From: Streptomyces lincolnensis
Lineage (GTDB): Bacteria > Actinomycetota > Actinomycetes > Streptomycetales > Streptomycetaceae
DNA length: 64,000 bases
Direction of reading: 5' to 3'
Assembly (NCBI RefSeq): GCF_001685355.1
Contig: NZ_CP016438.1
Location: 1,178,001-1,242,000 of the forward strand
The notes beneath the pieces are model-generated. The model worked only from the letters and a program-made list of their open reading frames with translations. It ran no database searches and was not told the origin of the DNA. Below, piece by piece: positions 26,336 to 36,394 of this stretch (the first letter of the stretch is position 1; every line of letters starts with the position of its first letter). The position numbers were made by a program, and so were the translations under genes.

Positions 26336-26868
26336 CGACACACACCGAATCACCCGCCGCCGAGCCGTCCGAGCGCCGGTCCTGGCTGCGCGAGCACTCC
26401 GAACTCGGTGTCTGTGTCCTGCTGTTGGCGCTCGGCGCACTCGTCCTGACCGACGCGCTCACGATGGACGTCGACATCACCCAGCGCGGCCCGGTCGGAC
26501 CGAAGACCGTGCCGGTCGTCGTCGGTGCCGGGCTGCTGGTCATCGCCGCCCTGCTCGCCGTCGACGTGCTGCGCGGCGGCCGGGGTGAGGCGGAGGGCGG
26601 TGAGGACATCGACCTGTCCGAACCGGCCGACTGGCGCACGGTGCTGCTGCTCTCGGGGGTCTTCCTCGGCGCGGCCGTACTCATCGAGCCCCTCGGCTTC
26701 CCGATCGCGGGCGCCCTGTTGTTCTGGGGGGCCGCCTTCGCGCTCGGCAGCCGTCGCTTCGACCGGGATCCGCTGATCGCGGCCGTCCTCTCCCTCGTCA
26801 CCTACGCCGTATTCAACAATCTGCTCGGAGTCCCGCTGCCCGGCGGTCCGCTGATGGGAGTGCTGTGA
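26332..26868 (+). CDS. Tripartite tricarboxylate transporter small membrane subunit (TctB)
   Basis: 178 residues with four hydrophobic segments (about 20-40, 60-80, 100-120, 140-165). The N-terminus is soluble. The [18 protein letters not shown] segment is typical of TctB. GTG overlaps the TctC stop (GTGA). It forms the small membrane component of the uptake system. Confidence 0.85.
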   Translation: MTTHTESPAAEPSERRSWLREHSELGVCVLLLALGALVLTDALTMDVDITQRGPVGPKTVPVVVGAGLLVIAALLAVDVLRGGRGEAEGGEDIDLSEPADWRTVLLLSGVFLGAAVLIEPLGFPIAGALLFWGAAFALGSRRFDRDPLIAAVLSLVTYAVFNNLLGVPLPGGPLMGVL

Positions 26869-26869
26869 C

Positions 26870-28378
26870 ATGGACGCCCTCAACTCCCTTCTGGACGGCT
26901 TCGGTACGGCCCTGACGCCGCTGAATCTGCTGTGGGCCGCCCTCGGTGTGCTGCTCGGCACGGCGATCGGCGTGCTGCCCGGTATCGGTCCCGCGATGGC
27001 GGTCGCCCTGCTGCTGCCGGTCACCTACGGGCTCGACCCGATCGCCGCGTTCATCATGTTCGCGGGCATCTACTACGGTGCGATGTTCGGCGGTTCGACC
27101 ACCTCCATCCTGCTCAACACGCCCGGCGAGAGCGCGGCCGTGGTCGCGGCCATGGAGGGCAATCCGATGGCGAAGTCGGGGCGGGGCGCCCAGGCGCTCG
27201 CGGCCGCCGCCATCGGGCACTTCGCGGGCGGCATGATCGGCACGATCCTGCTGGTCGCGCTGGCGCCCGCGGTGGCGGAACTGGCGGTGGACATCGGCGC
27301 GCCGGACTACTTCGCCATCATGGTGCTGGCGTTCATCGCGGTGACCTCGGTGCTGGGTTCGTCGCGGATCCGCGGTCTGGCCTCCCTGCTGATCGGCCTG
27401 ACGATCGGGCTGGTGGGCCTGGACCAGATGACCGGCCAGCAACGGCTGACCTTCGGCTCCCTCCAACTCGCCGACGGCATCGACGTGGTGATCGTGGCGG
27501 TCGGTCTGTTCGCGATCGGTGAGGCGCTGTGGGTCGCGGCGCATCTGCGGCGCAGCCCGGGCGAGCCGATCCCGGTGGGCCGGCCGTGGCTGGGCCGTGA
27601 GGATGTGCGGCGGACCTGGAAGTCGTGGCTGCGCGGCCCGTTCATCGGCTTCCCCTTCGGCGCGATCCCGGCGGGCGGGGCGGAGATCCCCACCTTCCTG
27701 TCGTACGTCACGGAGAAGCGTCTGTCGAAGCACAAGGAGGAGTTCGGCAAGGGCGCCATCGAGGGCGTGGCCGGGCCGGAGTCGGCGGCGTCGGCCTCGG
27801 CGGCGGGCACCCTGGTGTCCATGCTGACGCTGGGTCTGCCGACCACTGCGGTCGCCGCGGTGATGCTGGCCGCGTTCCAGCAGTACGGCATCCAGCCGGG
27901 GCCGCTGCTGTTCGAACGCGAACCGGAGCTGGTGTGGGGGCTGATCGCCTCGCTGTTCGTCGGCATGGTGCTGCTGCTCGCGCTCAACCTGCCGCTGGCG
28001 CCGTTGTGGGCGAAGCTGCTGCGCATCCCGCGGCCGTATCTGTACGCCGGGATCCTGTTCTTCGCGGCGGTCGGTGCGTACGCGGTCGGCGGTGAGGTCG
28101 TCGACCTGGTGATCCTGCTGATCATCGGCCTGATCGGCTTCGGCATGCGGCGCTACGGCCTGCCGGTGCTGCCCGCCGTCATCGGTGTCATCCTCGGTCC
28201 GAACGCCGAGCAACAGCTGCGCCGCGCCCTCCAGATCAGCGACGGCAGTGTCTCGGGTCTGGTGAACACGCCCTTCTCGGTGACCGTGTATGCGGTGATC
28301 GTGCTGCTGCTGGTCTGGCCGCTGCTGCGGAAGGCGGTGACCCGCCGCCCCAACTCCGGTGCGGTGTCGGAGCGTTGA
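26870..28378 (+). CDS. Tripartite tricarboxylate transporter large membrane subunit (TctA)
   Basis: 502 residues and about 11-12 membrane helices. Family signatures include [37 protein letters not shown] sequence (here [17 protein letters not shown]) and [21 protein letters not shown]. It is the secondary-transport subunit, coupled to an ion gradient. It starts one base after the TctB stop. Confidence 0.93.
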   Translation: MDALNSLLDGFGTALTPLNLLWAALGVLLGTAIGVLPGIGPAMAVALLLPVTYGLDPIAAFIMFAGIYYGAMFGGSTTSILLNTPGESAAVVAAMEGNPMAKSGRGAQALAAAAIGHFAGGMIGTILLVALAPAVAELAVDIGAPDYFAIMVLAFIAVTSVLGSSRIRGLASLLIGLTIGLVGLDQMTGQQRLTFGSLQLADGIDVVIVAVGLFAIGEALWVAAHLRRSPGEPIPVGRPWLGREDVRRTWKSWLRGPFIGFPFGAIPAGGAEIPTFLSYVTEKRLSKHKEEFGKGAIEGVAGPESAASASAAGTLVSMLTLGLPTTAVAAVMLAAFQQYGIQPGPLLFEREPELVWGLIASLFVGMVLLLALNLPLAPLWAKLLRIPRPYLYAGILFFAAVGAYAVGGEVVDLVILLIIGLIGFGMRRYGLPVLPAVIGVILGPNAEQQLRRALQISDGSVSGLVNTPFSVTVYAVIVLLLVWPLLRKAVTRRPNSGAVSER

Positions 28379-28433
28379 CAGGGCGAGCCGTCCGCGTCAC
28401 GGTGAAAGACCCCGCCGTGACCGGAGGTCCGCC

Positions 28434-29618
28434 ATGGCCGACTCCTCAGCGCCGCGTTCCGATGCCGATCTGGTCGCTCGGGTCAGGGCGCTCCGCCCGC
28501 TCGTCCGGGACCACGCCCCGCGTGCCGAACAGCAGCGCAGGGTGACCGACGAGGTCGTCGCGGCGCTGACGGAGGCGGGGGTGTACCGGATGAACGTGCC
28601 CCGGCGGTACGGCGGTTACCAGAGCGGGGTGCGCACGCAGGCCGATGTGCTGGCCGAACTCGCCACCGGCTGCGGCTCGACCGCTTTCACTGCGGCGATC
28701 CAGGCGGGCTGCGCCTTCATCGCCTCGCTCTTCCCGGACGAGGCCCAGGACGAGATCTTCACCGGTCCGGACGTCCGGGTCGGCGGCACCCTCATCCCGG
28801 ACGCCACGGCGGTCGCCACGGACGACGGCTATGTCGTCAACGGCACCTCCGGTTTCGCCACCGGGTGCCGGCACGCCGACTGGCATCTGCTCACCGCCCG
28901 GGTCGAGTCCGCCGACGGGCCGCCCGAGGTGCTGTGGACCGCCGTGCCCATGGCCGAGCTGGAGATCCTCGACGACTGGCGTGTCTGCGGACTGGCCGGA
29001 AGCGGCAGCAACAGTGTCGTCGCCCGTGACGTGGTCGTCCCCGCCCACCGCGTCCTGCCCGTCGGGCCCCTGCTGGCCGGGGAGTTCCCCTCGAAGGCCA
29101 ACGCCGACGACCCCTTCTACCGGATGCCCGTCCTCCTGCTGTTCTGTGTCTGGACGGCGCCCAACGCCCTCGGTCTGGCGCGGTCGGCACTGGCCGAGTT
29201 CCGCGCGCGGATCCACCGGCGGGGCATCACCTACACCTTCCACACCCGCCAGCACGAGGCGGGCGTCACCCACCTCCAGGCCGCCGAGGCGGCGATGAAA
29301 CTCTCCTGCGCCGAACTGCTGACCGACGAGTTCGTCACCCTCATCGCATCCCGTGCCACAACCGGCGAGCCGTACACCCTGGAGGAACGCGCCCGCATCC
29401 GAGCACAGGCCGGCTACGCCACCCGCCTGTGCAAGGAAGCCGTCGACCTCCTCGCCTCCGCCTCCGGCGCCTCCTCCCTCCACCTGGACGTCCCCATCCA
29501 ACGCACAACCCGCGACCTCCACGCCCTCACCCTCCACTCCTTCGTCAACCCGACGACCAACCTGGAGCTGTACGGGCGGGTCCTGTCGGGCCTCGACGCG
29601 GGCACACCGTTCATCTAG
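28434..29618 (+). CDS. Acyl-CoA-dehydrogenase-fold flavin monooxygenase (group D)
   Basis: 394 residues. The fold is the acyl-CoA dehydrogenase type, with RMNVPRRYGGYQ near the N-terminus, GCGSTAFTAAIQAGCAF and GFATGCRHADWHLLTAR in the beta domain. It lacks the usual catalytic base context of true dehydrogenases. It looks closest to two-component flavin monooxygenases of the HsaA/DszC/ActVA-ORF5 kind, which use reduced flavin from a separate reductase. No reductase gene is adjacent. GGAGGTCCGCC precedes the ATG. Substrate unknown, perhaps aromatic. Confidence 0.75.
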   Translation: MADSSAPRSDADLVARVRALRPLVRDHAPRAEQQRRVTDEVVAALTEAGVYRMNVPRRYGGYQSGVRTQADVLAELATGCGSTAFTAAIQAGCAFIASLFPDEAQDEIFTGPDVRVGGTLIPDATAVATDDGYVVNGTSGFATGCRHADWHLLTARVESADGPPEVLWTAVPMAELEILDDWRVCGLAGSGSNSVVARDVVVPAHRVLPVGPLLAGEFPSKANADDPFYRMPVLLLFCVWTAPNALGLARSALAEFRARIHRRGITYTFHTRQHEAGVTHLQAAEAAMKLSCAELLTDEFVTLIASRATTGEPYTLEERARIRAQAGYATRLCKEAVDLLASASGASSLHLDVPIQRTTRDLHALTLHSFVNPTTNLELYGRVLSGLDAGTPFI

Positions 29619-29660
29619 GGACGAGTGTTCGGCACGTCGACGGCCGGCTTCCGAGGTGTC

Positions 29661-30821
29661 TCAGGTCGTCGGCAGATCCGCCCGGAGGCGGTCGAAAAGC
29701 TGTCGCGCCCGTGTCGCGTCCCAGCGGACCGCGCTGCCCTTGGAGGTGGTGAGGTCGGGGTCGGAGACGGGGACGTTGAGTTGGCTGCCGGTGCCGGCGG
29801 TGACGCCTCGTAGGGCGTCGAAGAGGGACGTGAGCTGGGGCAGGCCGGTGTTGTCGTCGACGACGAGGGTGTCGAGGCCGGCGGTGACGGTGGGGAGGGA
29901 CTTGGTCGGGTCGAGGAGGGTGCCGGGGGTGGCGGCCTTGGCGGCGAGGGCGGCGAGGAACTTCTGCTGGTTGCGGGTGCGGCCCAGGTCGCCCGCGGCT
30001 TCCTGTTTGCGCTGGCGTACGAAGGCCAGTGCCTCGGCGCCGTCGAGGGTCTGGCAGCCCTTGCCGAGGTTCGCGCCCGAGTCCTTGTCCCTGACGGCCT
30101 TCTCCAGGCACAGGTCGACGCCGCCGACGGCGTCCACCACGCCGACGAAGCCCGCGAAGCCGATCTCGGCGTAGTGGTCCACGTGCAGCCCGGTGTTGCG
30201 CTCCACGGTCCTCACCAGCAGCTCCGGCCCGCCCAGGGAGAACGCGGCGTTCAGTTTGTCCGGCGTGGCCGGGTAGCTCCGGCCGGTGTCGGGATCGACG
30301 TAGGGCGGGATCGTCACCCATGAGTCGCGCGGCAGGCTCATCATCGTGGTGCCACGGGTGCCGGTGTGCAGCAGGATCACCGAGTCCGTGCGCCGGCCCT
30401 CGGCGGAGCCGGTGCGCAGGTCTTCGCGGTCCTGCGGGGACAGTCCCTCGCGGCTGTCGGAGCCGACGACGAGGTAGTTGGTGCCCTTGCCCTGCGGTGC
30501 CCGGGCGGTGAGCGTGTCCAGGTCCACCGCCTTGTCGAGCTCGGTGTCGGCCCACACGTACGAGCCGACGCCGAAGGCGAGCAGCCCGCCGAGCAGCAGC
30601 GCCAGCCCCCGCACAACCCGGCGGCGCCGGGTCGGGCGGGGCCGCGGTGCTCTGCTGCCGCGCTCGGGCGGGCCGTGACGCCGCCCCTCGCCGGTGCGGC
30701 CGGGAGGAGCGGGTGAGGGCATACCGGGCAGGGGCGCCGTGCGGATCGACGGCGGAGGCGCGTAGGGCACCGCCCGCCCGGTCGTGCGCTCGCCCCGCGG
30801 GCGGTCGGTCCAGTGGTCCAT
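29661..30821 (-). CDS. LytR-CpsA-Psr (LCP) family glycopolymer transferase
   Basis: 386 residues. A Pro/Arg-rich cytoplasmic N-terminus (1-70) precedes one membrane helix (about 72-92). The LCP domain then shows GTNYLVVGSDSREGL, RRTDSVILLHTG, MMSLPRDSWVTIP and LGRTRNQQKFLAAL. LCP enzymes move glycopolymers from lipid carriers to peptidoglycan outside the membrane. The neighbouring glycosyltransferase gene ends 30 bases upstream on the same strand, which suggests that its polymer is the substrate. Confidence 0.93.
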   Translation of the reverse strand: MDHWTDRPRGERTTGRAVPYAPPPSIRTAPLPGMPSPAPPGRTGEGRRHGPPERGSRAPRPRPTRRRRVVRGLALLLGGLLAFGVGSYVWADTELDKAVDLDTLTARAPQGKGTNYLVVGSDSREGLSPQDREDLRTGSAEGRRTDSVILLHTGTRGTTMMSLPRDSWVTIPPYVDPDTGRSYPATPDKLNAAFSLGGPELLVRTVERNTGLHVDHYAEIGFAGFVGVVDAVGGVDLCLEKAVRDKDSGANLGKGCQTLDGAEALAFVRQRKQEAAGDLGRTRNQQKFLAALAAKAATPGTLLDPTKSLPTVTAGLDTLVVDDNTGLPQLTSLFDALRGVTAGTGSQLNVPVSDPDLTTSKGSAVRWDATRARQLFDRLRADLPTT

Positions 30822-30851
30822 CGGCCTGTTCAGTCCCTCAACGCATCGGGA

Positions 30852-32933
30852 TCACCTCGTCGGCAGACTCTTGTACGGCGCCGGACCGCCGATCTGTTCA
30901 GCCGCCGACCCGGATCGCTTCATGCGCTGCCACGTCAGCCTGCTGCCGAACAGCAGGGCCACGACCGACTGGATGACGACCAGGTACATCAGCTGCCGGT
31001 AGACGAGGATCTGCAACGGCATCGACCACAGGGTCCGCCGCCGCTCCCCGTCGAGACGCAACGCGTAGGCCGCGCTGGCCAGTTGGACTCCAAGGAAGGC
31101 GAACCACACCCCGGCGGACTGCCACGGGTCGCGGAACAGCACGCCGTACAGGGCGTAGACGTCGATGACCGGGGCGAGCAGCGGAAGCAGGACCTGGAAG
31201 AGCGCGAGATAGGTCAGTCCGCGGCGGCCGAAGCGCCCGGAGGTGCCGACGTCCAGGACGGCGCCGCGGTGCTTCCACATCGCCTGGATGGTGCCGTAGC
31301 ACCAGCGGTAGCGCTGCCGCCACAACTGGCGCAGGGACGTGGGTACTTCGGTCCAGGCGACGGCGGACTCCTCGTAGAGCACCCGCCAGCCCGCCCGCCA
31401 CAGGGCCATCGTGAGGTCGGTGTCCTCGGCGAGGGTGTCGTCGCCGATCCCGCCGACGCCCAGCAGCGCGTCCCGGCGGAAGGCGCCGATGGCGCCGGGC
31501 ACGGTCGTGATGCACTCCAGGACCTCGAACATACGGCGGTCGAGGTTGAACCCGAAGCAGTACTCCAGGTGCTGCCAGGTGGCGAGCAGACCGCGCCGGT
31601 TGCCGACCTTGGTGTTGCCGCTGACCGCTCCGACGGCGGGGTGCGCGAGCGGCTGGACGAGCTGGTGGACGGCGTCCGGCTCGAAGACGGTGTCGGCGTC
31701 CACCATGACCACGATCTCGTACCGGGCGTGCGCCAGACCGGTGTTGAGGGCGGTGGCCTTGCCCCCGTTGGGTGTGCGGATCACTTCCACGCGCGGGTCG
31801 GAGATCCCCGCGGCGATCTCCGCGGTGCGGTCCGTCGACCCGTCGTCGATCACGACGATCTGAAGGTGTCTGTGGGTGGAGTCGAGCAGCGAGTGCACGG
31901 TGGAGGCGATGCCGGCCTCCTCGTTGTACGCCGGGACGAGCACCGTCACCGGTTCGGTCACCTCCCGCATCCAGGGCGCGCCCGGCCGGAAGCGCTCCAG
32001 CCTGCGGACGTGGGCGCGGGCGAAGACGGCGAGCAGGGCCAGCCGGAGCACGCCGAGGCCGCCGGCGATGCCGAGCACCCAGGTCATGGCGCCGGAGAAG
32101 GTGCGTCCGAGGCCGGTGACGCCGATCAGAGCGGTGCCTTCCCAGCGCGCGAGGGTGGACACCGGGGTGTACGGGGTGAGGTCGAGTCCGTCGGACACGG
32201 TGGTGAAGCGGTCGACGCCGCGGGCGGTGAGGAGCTTGGCCGTCTTCTGGTAGGCGGTCGCCGTCTGGCTGAACTGCCGGACCAGCCCCTGTGCGGGCTT
32301 GCGGGAGGCCTTGTCGGCGGCGACCAGCACGTAACCGCGGGCGGTGGCCTGCCGGGCCGCCTGCCACTCCTTGCCGCACAGGGTGTCCGGCGAGGTGGTG
32401 CGCGGCATCCGCAGCAGGGTGGTGTTCAGGTCGGCGGCACCGGCCAACGCGGCCTGGGTCAGGTCGAGTTCGCTGGAGAAGCGGGGTGCGGAGGCCTCGC
32501 CGAGGGCGGCGCCGGTGTAGGTGTTGGAGCCGATTTCGTGGCCCTCGGCGCGGATCCGCCGCACCAGCTCCGGGTGCCGGGCGGCCTGGGAGCCGAAGAG
32601 GAAGAAGGTGGCGCGCGCCTGATGGCGGCGCAGCAGGTCGAGCAGGCGGGGCGTCCACACCGGGTCGGGTCCGCCGTCGAAGGTGAGCGCGACCGTGCGG
32701 GCGGGCATCGAGGCGGTCTGGATCCCGCCGCTGTTGATGCCGACGACGGGGCCGTCACCGTAGGCCACCGCGTCCGGCGCGGGTTCGGTGCAGGGGGAAC
32801 GGGACTTGGCGGCGTCGACCTCGTGGTCGGTCCAGCCCTCGAAGAGCAGGACCGCGAACATGGCGGGGAGGACGAGGAGCAGTAACAGCCAGTGTCCGCG
32901 CGGGTCTCGGGACTGCTTGTGCCGGGCTTTCAC
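30852..32933 (-). CDS. Fused deacetylase-like domain and processive GT2 glycosyltransferase
   Basis: 693 residues from a GTG at 32933, with AAGGAGG upstream. One membrane helix (about 15-33) leads to a NodB-type polysaccharide deacetylase fold, then more helices and a GT2 domain. The GT2 part keeps its key features (VIDDGSTDRT, VMVDADTVF, LAEDTDLTM, RQRYRW) and resembles PgaC/hyaluronan synthases. The deacetylase part has TFDGGP at 84-89 where active enzymes have TFDDGP, and SNTYTG at 136-141 in place of SHTYTH. All three metal ligands are therefore replaced and this half is probably inactive. The domain order resembles MatB of streptomycetes. Confidence 0.85.
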   Translation of the reverse strand: MKARHKQSRDPRGHWLLLLLVLPAMFAVLLFEGWTDHEVDAAKSRSPCTEPAPDAVAYGDGPVVGINSGGIQTASMPARTVALTFDGGPDPVWTPRLLDLLRRHQARATFFLFGSQAARHPELVRRIRAEGHEIGSNTYTGAALGEASAPRFSSELDLTQAALAGAADLNTTLLRMPRTTSPDTLCGKEWQAARQATARGYVLVAADKASRKPAQGLVRQFSQTATAYQKTAKLLTARGVDRFTTVSDGLDLTPYTPVSTLARWEGTALIGVTGLGRTFSGAMTWVLGIAGGLGVLRLALLAVFARAHVRRLERFRPGAPWMREVTEPVTVLVPAYNEEAGIASTVHSLLDSTHRHLQIVVIDDGSTDRTAEIAAGISDPRVEVIRTPNGGKATALNTGLAHARYEIVVMVDADTVFEPDAVHQLVQPLAHPAVGAVSGNTKVGNRRGLLATWQHLEYCFGFNLDRRMFEVLECITTVPGAIGAFRRDALLGVGGIGDDTLAEDTDLTMALWRAGWRVLYEESAVAWTEVPTSLRQLWRQRYRWCYGTIQAMWKHRGAVLDVGTSGRFGRRGLTYLALFQVLLPLLAPVIDVYALYGVLFRDPWQSAGVWFAFLGVQLASAAYALRLDGERRRTLWSMPLQILVYRQLMYLVVIQSVVALLFGSRLTWQRMKRSGSAAEQIGGPAPYKSLPTR

Positions 32934-33135
32934 GGGTCTTCGGACCTCCTTCCCGAGGGGGCCTCGCGAAGGACGTGCGGCTCCCGCGCGGCGCCTGTTC
33001 TGCCTCCCTGGGCGCCGGAGGGCGAAGAGGTGTGCCGCCGCTGACTCATGGGGTTCGAGGTACGCATGGGGCGCGAGTGTAGCCACGGCTGCCTGCCTTG
33101 CGTGGCGTCACAGAGGACCTCACACTGGTGAACTC

Positions 33136-34368
33136 ATGGATGAGCCAGGGCCGTTATGGCGCAACCGGGACTTCGTGCTCCTGTGGAGCGGTCAGGTCGT
33201 CTCGACGGTGGGCATGCGCGTGACGGCGCTGGCGTACCCGCTGCTGGTGCTCGCGCTGACGGGTTCGCCGTTCCAGGCCGGGCTGGTCGGCTTCGCCCAG
33301 AGTCTGCCGTTCCTGGTGCTGTATCTGCCGGCCGGGGCGCTCATCGACCGCTGGGACCGCAGACGTGTGATGCTCGCCGCCGACGGTCTCCGTGCGGTGC
33401 TGCTGGGGCTGGTGGTGCTGGGGCTGGCCGTGGACGTGTTCTCGGTACCGGCGCTGCTGGTGATCGTGTTCCTGGACGGCGCGTGTTTCGTGTTCTTCCA
33501 GCTCGCCGAGTCCGCCGCGCTGCCGCACATCGTCCCGACGTCCCAACTGCCCACCGCGCTGGCCCAGAACCAGGCCCGCGAACTGGGCGCGGACCTGGCC
33601 GGAGGCCCGCTCGGCGGCGCGCTGTACGCCGCCGGCCGGACCCTGCCCTTCGTGTTCGACATGCTGTCCTACGCCATCGGGTTCGTCACCCTGCTCTTCG
33701 TGCGCCCCGGCCTCCAGGACGCCCGACCGCGTGAGCGGCCCCGGAGTTTGCGTGCCGAGATCGCCGAGGGCCTGGTGTGGCTGTGGCGGCAGCCTCTGCT
33801 GCGGGCCACGGTGGTCCTCATCGGCGCGGCGAACCTGGTGCTGACCGCGCTGCCCCTCGTGCTGATCGTCCGCGCACAGGAGCTGGGCGTCTCGCCGTCG
33901 CTGATCGGGGCGATGCTGGCGATGCCCGGCGCGGCGGGCATCGCGGGCGCCGTCGCCGCTCCCTGGCTGGAGCGGCGCCTGTCGCCCCGGGCGGTGATGA
34001 TCGGGGCGACCTGGCTGTGGGTCGCCTGCACGGCGACCCTGGTCTGGCTGCCCTGGCCGTTGGCGCTCGGCGCGGTGGTCGCGGCGTGCGCCCTGCCCGA
34101 GCCGGTCTTCAACGTGATCGCCATGTCCTACCGGTACGCCCTCACCCCCGACCGGCTCCAGGGCCGGGTGCTGGGCGCGGCCCGGCTGGTCACCTGGGGT
34201 TCGCTCCCGGTGGGGTCCCTGGCCGCCGGCTCCCTGCTCCAAGCCCTGGGCGCGCGGGGTGCGTTGGCGGTGTACGCCGTCTTCACGATCGCACTGGCCT
34301 CGGTGGCCACCTCCGTCCCCGTGCTACGGCGGGCTCCGCGCATCCAGGATGTGAAGCGCCCCGAGTGA
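33136..34368 (+). CDS. MFS transporter
   Basis: 410 residues, about 12 hydrophobic segments. WRNRDFVLLWSGQVVSTVGMRVTALAYPLLVLAL near the N-terminus and LIDRWDRRRVMLAADGLRAV after the second helix mark a drug-exporter-like member of the TetV/EntS-type branch. DRLQGRVLGAARLVTWGSLPVGSL occurs late. The cargo is unknown. Only a weak GGTGAA precedes the ATG at 33136. Divergent from the glycosyltransferase gene, with about 200 bases of promoter region between. Confidence 0.85.
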   Translation: MDEPGPLWRNRDFVLLWSGQVVSTVGMRVTALAYPLLVLALTGSPFQAGLVGFAQSLPFLVLYLPAGALIDRWDRRRVMLAADGLRAVLLGLVVLGLAVDVFSVPALLVIVFLDGACFVFFQLAESAALPHIVPTSQLPTALAQNQARELGADLAGGPLGGALYAAGRTLPFVFDMLSYAIGFVTLLFVRPGLQDARPRERPRSLRAEIAEGLVWLWRQPLLRATVVLIGAANLVLTALPLVLIVRAQELGVSPSLIGAMLAMPGAAGIAGAVAAPWLERRLSPRAVMIGATWLWVACTATLVWLPWPLALGAVVAACALPEPVFNVIAMSYRYALTPDRLQGRVLGAARLVTWGSLPVGSLAAGSLLQALGARGALAVYAVFTIALASVATSVPVLRRAPRIQDVKRPE

Positions 34369-34399
34369 CCCCCGAGTGACCTCACACCCATTGCCTCGC

Positions 34400-34416
34400 A
34401 TACCCCTCCCCCGTAT
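34400..34416. promoter_or_regulatory. Second copy of the copA-leader 17-mer
   Basis: ATACCCCTCCCCCGTAT is identical to 8490-8506 in front of copA. It lies 80 bases before the serine hydrolase start and 32 after the MFS stop. It may be a degenerate copper-regulator site or simply a shared promoter-like motif. Confidence 0.4.
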
Positions 34417-34495
34417 TGTCCGGGGCGGGGAAACAAGCCCATGGTCCAGGGGGGCGGCCGCGTCGGACGCGGCGACTATCGGGATGGAGGGGCAC

Positions 34496-35590
34496 ATGCG
34501 CGTCAACGGATTCACCGAGGACGGCTACGAGCACATATGCCTGGTCTTGCAGGAGCTGGTGGACAGCGGGCTGGAGACCGGGGCGGGTGTGTCGGTCTGG
34601 CGGGAGGGGCGCGAGGTCGTCCGGCTGAACGCCGGCTGGGCCGACGCCGCGCGGACCCGTCCCTGGCGGGACGACTCCCTGGTCATGACGTACTCCCTGT
34701 CCAAGGCGTTCGTCACGCTGGCGGCCCTGGTGGCCGTCCGCGACGGCGCGTTGACGCTCGACCGGCCGGTCGCCGCCCACTGGAAGGAGTACGGCGTCCG
34801 CGGCAAGGAGCGCACCACCCTGCGCCACATCCTCACCCACCGGGCGGGCCAGCCGCGCTTCCCGGCCACCGCCGCAGACCTCGACCTGCTGGACGAGGGC
34901 GGTCTGCGCGACAGCCTCGCACAGGCCGCACCGGAGTACGCGCCCGGCACCTCCCTCGGCGAACACACCCTGACCTACGGCCACTTGGTCGACGGCGTGC
35001 TGCGCGCGGCGGCCGGCACGACCCTGGGGGCGGTCTTCCACGACGTCGTACGGCCCGCCCTGGACCTCGATGCCTGGTTCGGGGTGCCGGACCGGGCGCT
35101 GCACCGCGTCGCCGACCTCGAACACGCCCACCCCGAGTGGCCCGAGCGGCTGCACGCCGCGCCCTGGCTCCAGGTCCCCCACGGAGCCCTGGACCTCGGC
35201 CGGACCAACTCCCGGGCCCTTCGGCAGTCGGTGTTCGGCGCGATCAACCTGCACACCACGGCGACCACGACGGCCGCGTTCTTCTCCCGCCTCACCGCCG
35301 AGGACGGCCCGGTCCGCCGTCTGCTCGGCCCCGAACTCCACTCCGAGCTGCTGACCTCCCAGGTCACCGACAACGACGAGGTCTTCGGCACCCGTCTGAC
35401 CTGGACGCTGGGCTTCGTCCGCGACAAGGGAAAAATCGCCAAGGGCGGCATCGGCGGCTCCGCCGCCTGGTGGTCACGACGGCACAATCACGCCTGCGCC
35501 TACCTCACCCGCCGCATGGACGACCACTCCCGCGCCGCCCGAATAGCCGCCGCCCTCGGCGACGACCTGTCCGTGGTGGGCGAGGACTGA
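34496..35590 (+). CDS. Serine hydrolase, class C beta-lactamase/esterase family
   Basis: 364 residues. The nucleophile motif SxxK is SLSKAF, the tyrosine motif is LTYGHLVDG, and a final KGG triad equivalent occurs in AKGGIGGSAAWWS. These belong to the penicillin-binding/beta-lactamase-fold esterases such as EstB. There is no signal peptide, so an intracellular esterase or amidase is more likely than an antibiotic-resistance enzyme. GGAGGGG precedes the ATG at 34496; an upstream ATG at 34484 would add four residues. Confidence 0.87.
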   Translation: MRVNGFTEDGYEHICLVLQELVDSGLETGAGVSVWREGREVVRLNAGWADAARTRPWRDDSLVMTYSLSKAFVTLAALVAVRDGALTLDRPVAAHWKEYGVRGKERTTLRHILTHRAGQPRFPATAADLDLLDEGGLRDSLAQAAPEYAPGTSLGEHTLTYGHLVDGVLRAAAGTTLGAVFHDVVRPALDLDAWFGVPDRALHRVADLEHAHPEWPERLHAAPWLQVPHGALDLGRTNSRALRQSVFGAINLHTTATTTAAFFSRLTAEDGPVRRLLGPELHSELLTSQVTDNDEVFGTRLTWTLGFVRDKGKIAKGGIGGSAAWWSRRHNHACAYLTRRMDDHSRAARIAAALGDDLSVVGED

Positions 35591-35610
35591 CCGTCCCCCA
35601 GGGCCCCGCA

Positions 35611-36279
35611 TCAGATCAAATGGGCGAAGACCACCAGGTTCGCGGTGTAGTCCTTGACCCGGCGGTCGTAGTCGCCCGCGCAGGTGATGAGGCGGACCTG
35701 GGCGCGGGGGGTGTCGGCGTAGACGCGGTCGCTGGGGAAGTGGTCCTTGTCGAAGGTCTCGACGCTGTCGACGGCGAAGGTGGCCTTGCGCCGGTCGGCC
35801 CGTAGGACGTGGAAGCGGTCGCCCTTCTCCAGCTCGCCGAGGTCGGCGAAGACGGCGGCGGAGGTCGCGGTGTCCACGTGCCCGGCGATGATCGAGGTGC
35901 CCGCCTGGCCCGGGGACACGCCCTCGGCGTACCAGCCCACGAGGTTGGTGTCGTCGGCGGGAGGCGGTTGCAGCTGGCCGGATCGGCCGATGGCGAGGGC
36001 GGTGAAGGGGGCGTCGACCGAGATGTCGGGGATGAGTAGGCGGACGGGGCGGGACCGCGGCAGGTGCTTGCCGAGGGGGCGCGCGGGCGGTGAGGCGGAT
36101 GCGGCGGCCGGCGCGGCATGCGGGGCGGGTCCGCCGTCGGAGGACTCGTCCTCGCCGGCGAACAGGCTCACCACCAGCAGCAGGGCGAGCGCGCTCCAGA
36201 GGACCGTCGCGACGGTGCGGGATCTGCTCCGCGCGGGTGTGGGGTCGGTAGCGGTCGGGGAAGGAGGGCTGGCTGCCAT
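35611..36279 (-). CDS. Class F sortase
   Basis: 222 residues. One membrane helix (about 22-41) is followed by a Pro/Ala linker and the sortase beta-barrel. His134 (AGHVDT), Cys200 (RLITCAGDY) and Arg206 or Arg207 form the expected transpeptidase triad. The short length and the CAGDYD context fit class F. GAGGTGGTGTCCG precedes the ATG. The protein next door ends in an LASTG-type sorting signal and is likely its substrate. Confidence 0.88.
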   Translation of the reverse strand: MAASPPSPTATDPTPARSRSRTVATVLWSALALLLVVSLFAGEDESSDGGPAPHAAPAAASASPPARPLGKHLPRSRPVRLLIPDISVDAPFTALAIGRSGQLQPPPADDTNLVGWYAEGVSPGQAGTSIIAGHVDTATSAAVFADLGELEKGDRFHVLRADRRKATFAVDSVETFDKDHFPSDRVYADTPRAQVRLITCAGDYDRRVKDYTANLVVFAHLI

Positions 36280-36394
36280 CGGACACCACCTCGCTCGGGC
36301 ACGGCAGCGGACACAACACGGGCAGGACGAGCGGGGCCGCCGCGACGCGCGGTGCACGTGCGGCGGCCGTGGCTGCTATGTCGTCGGGCATCGG

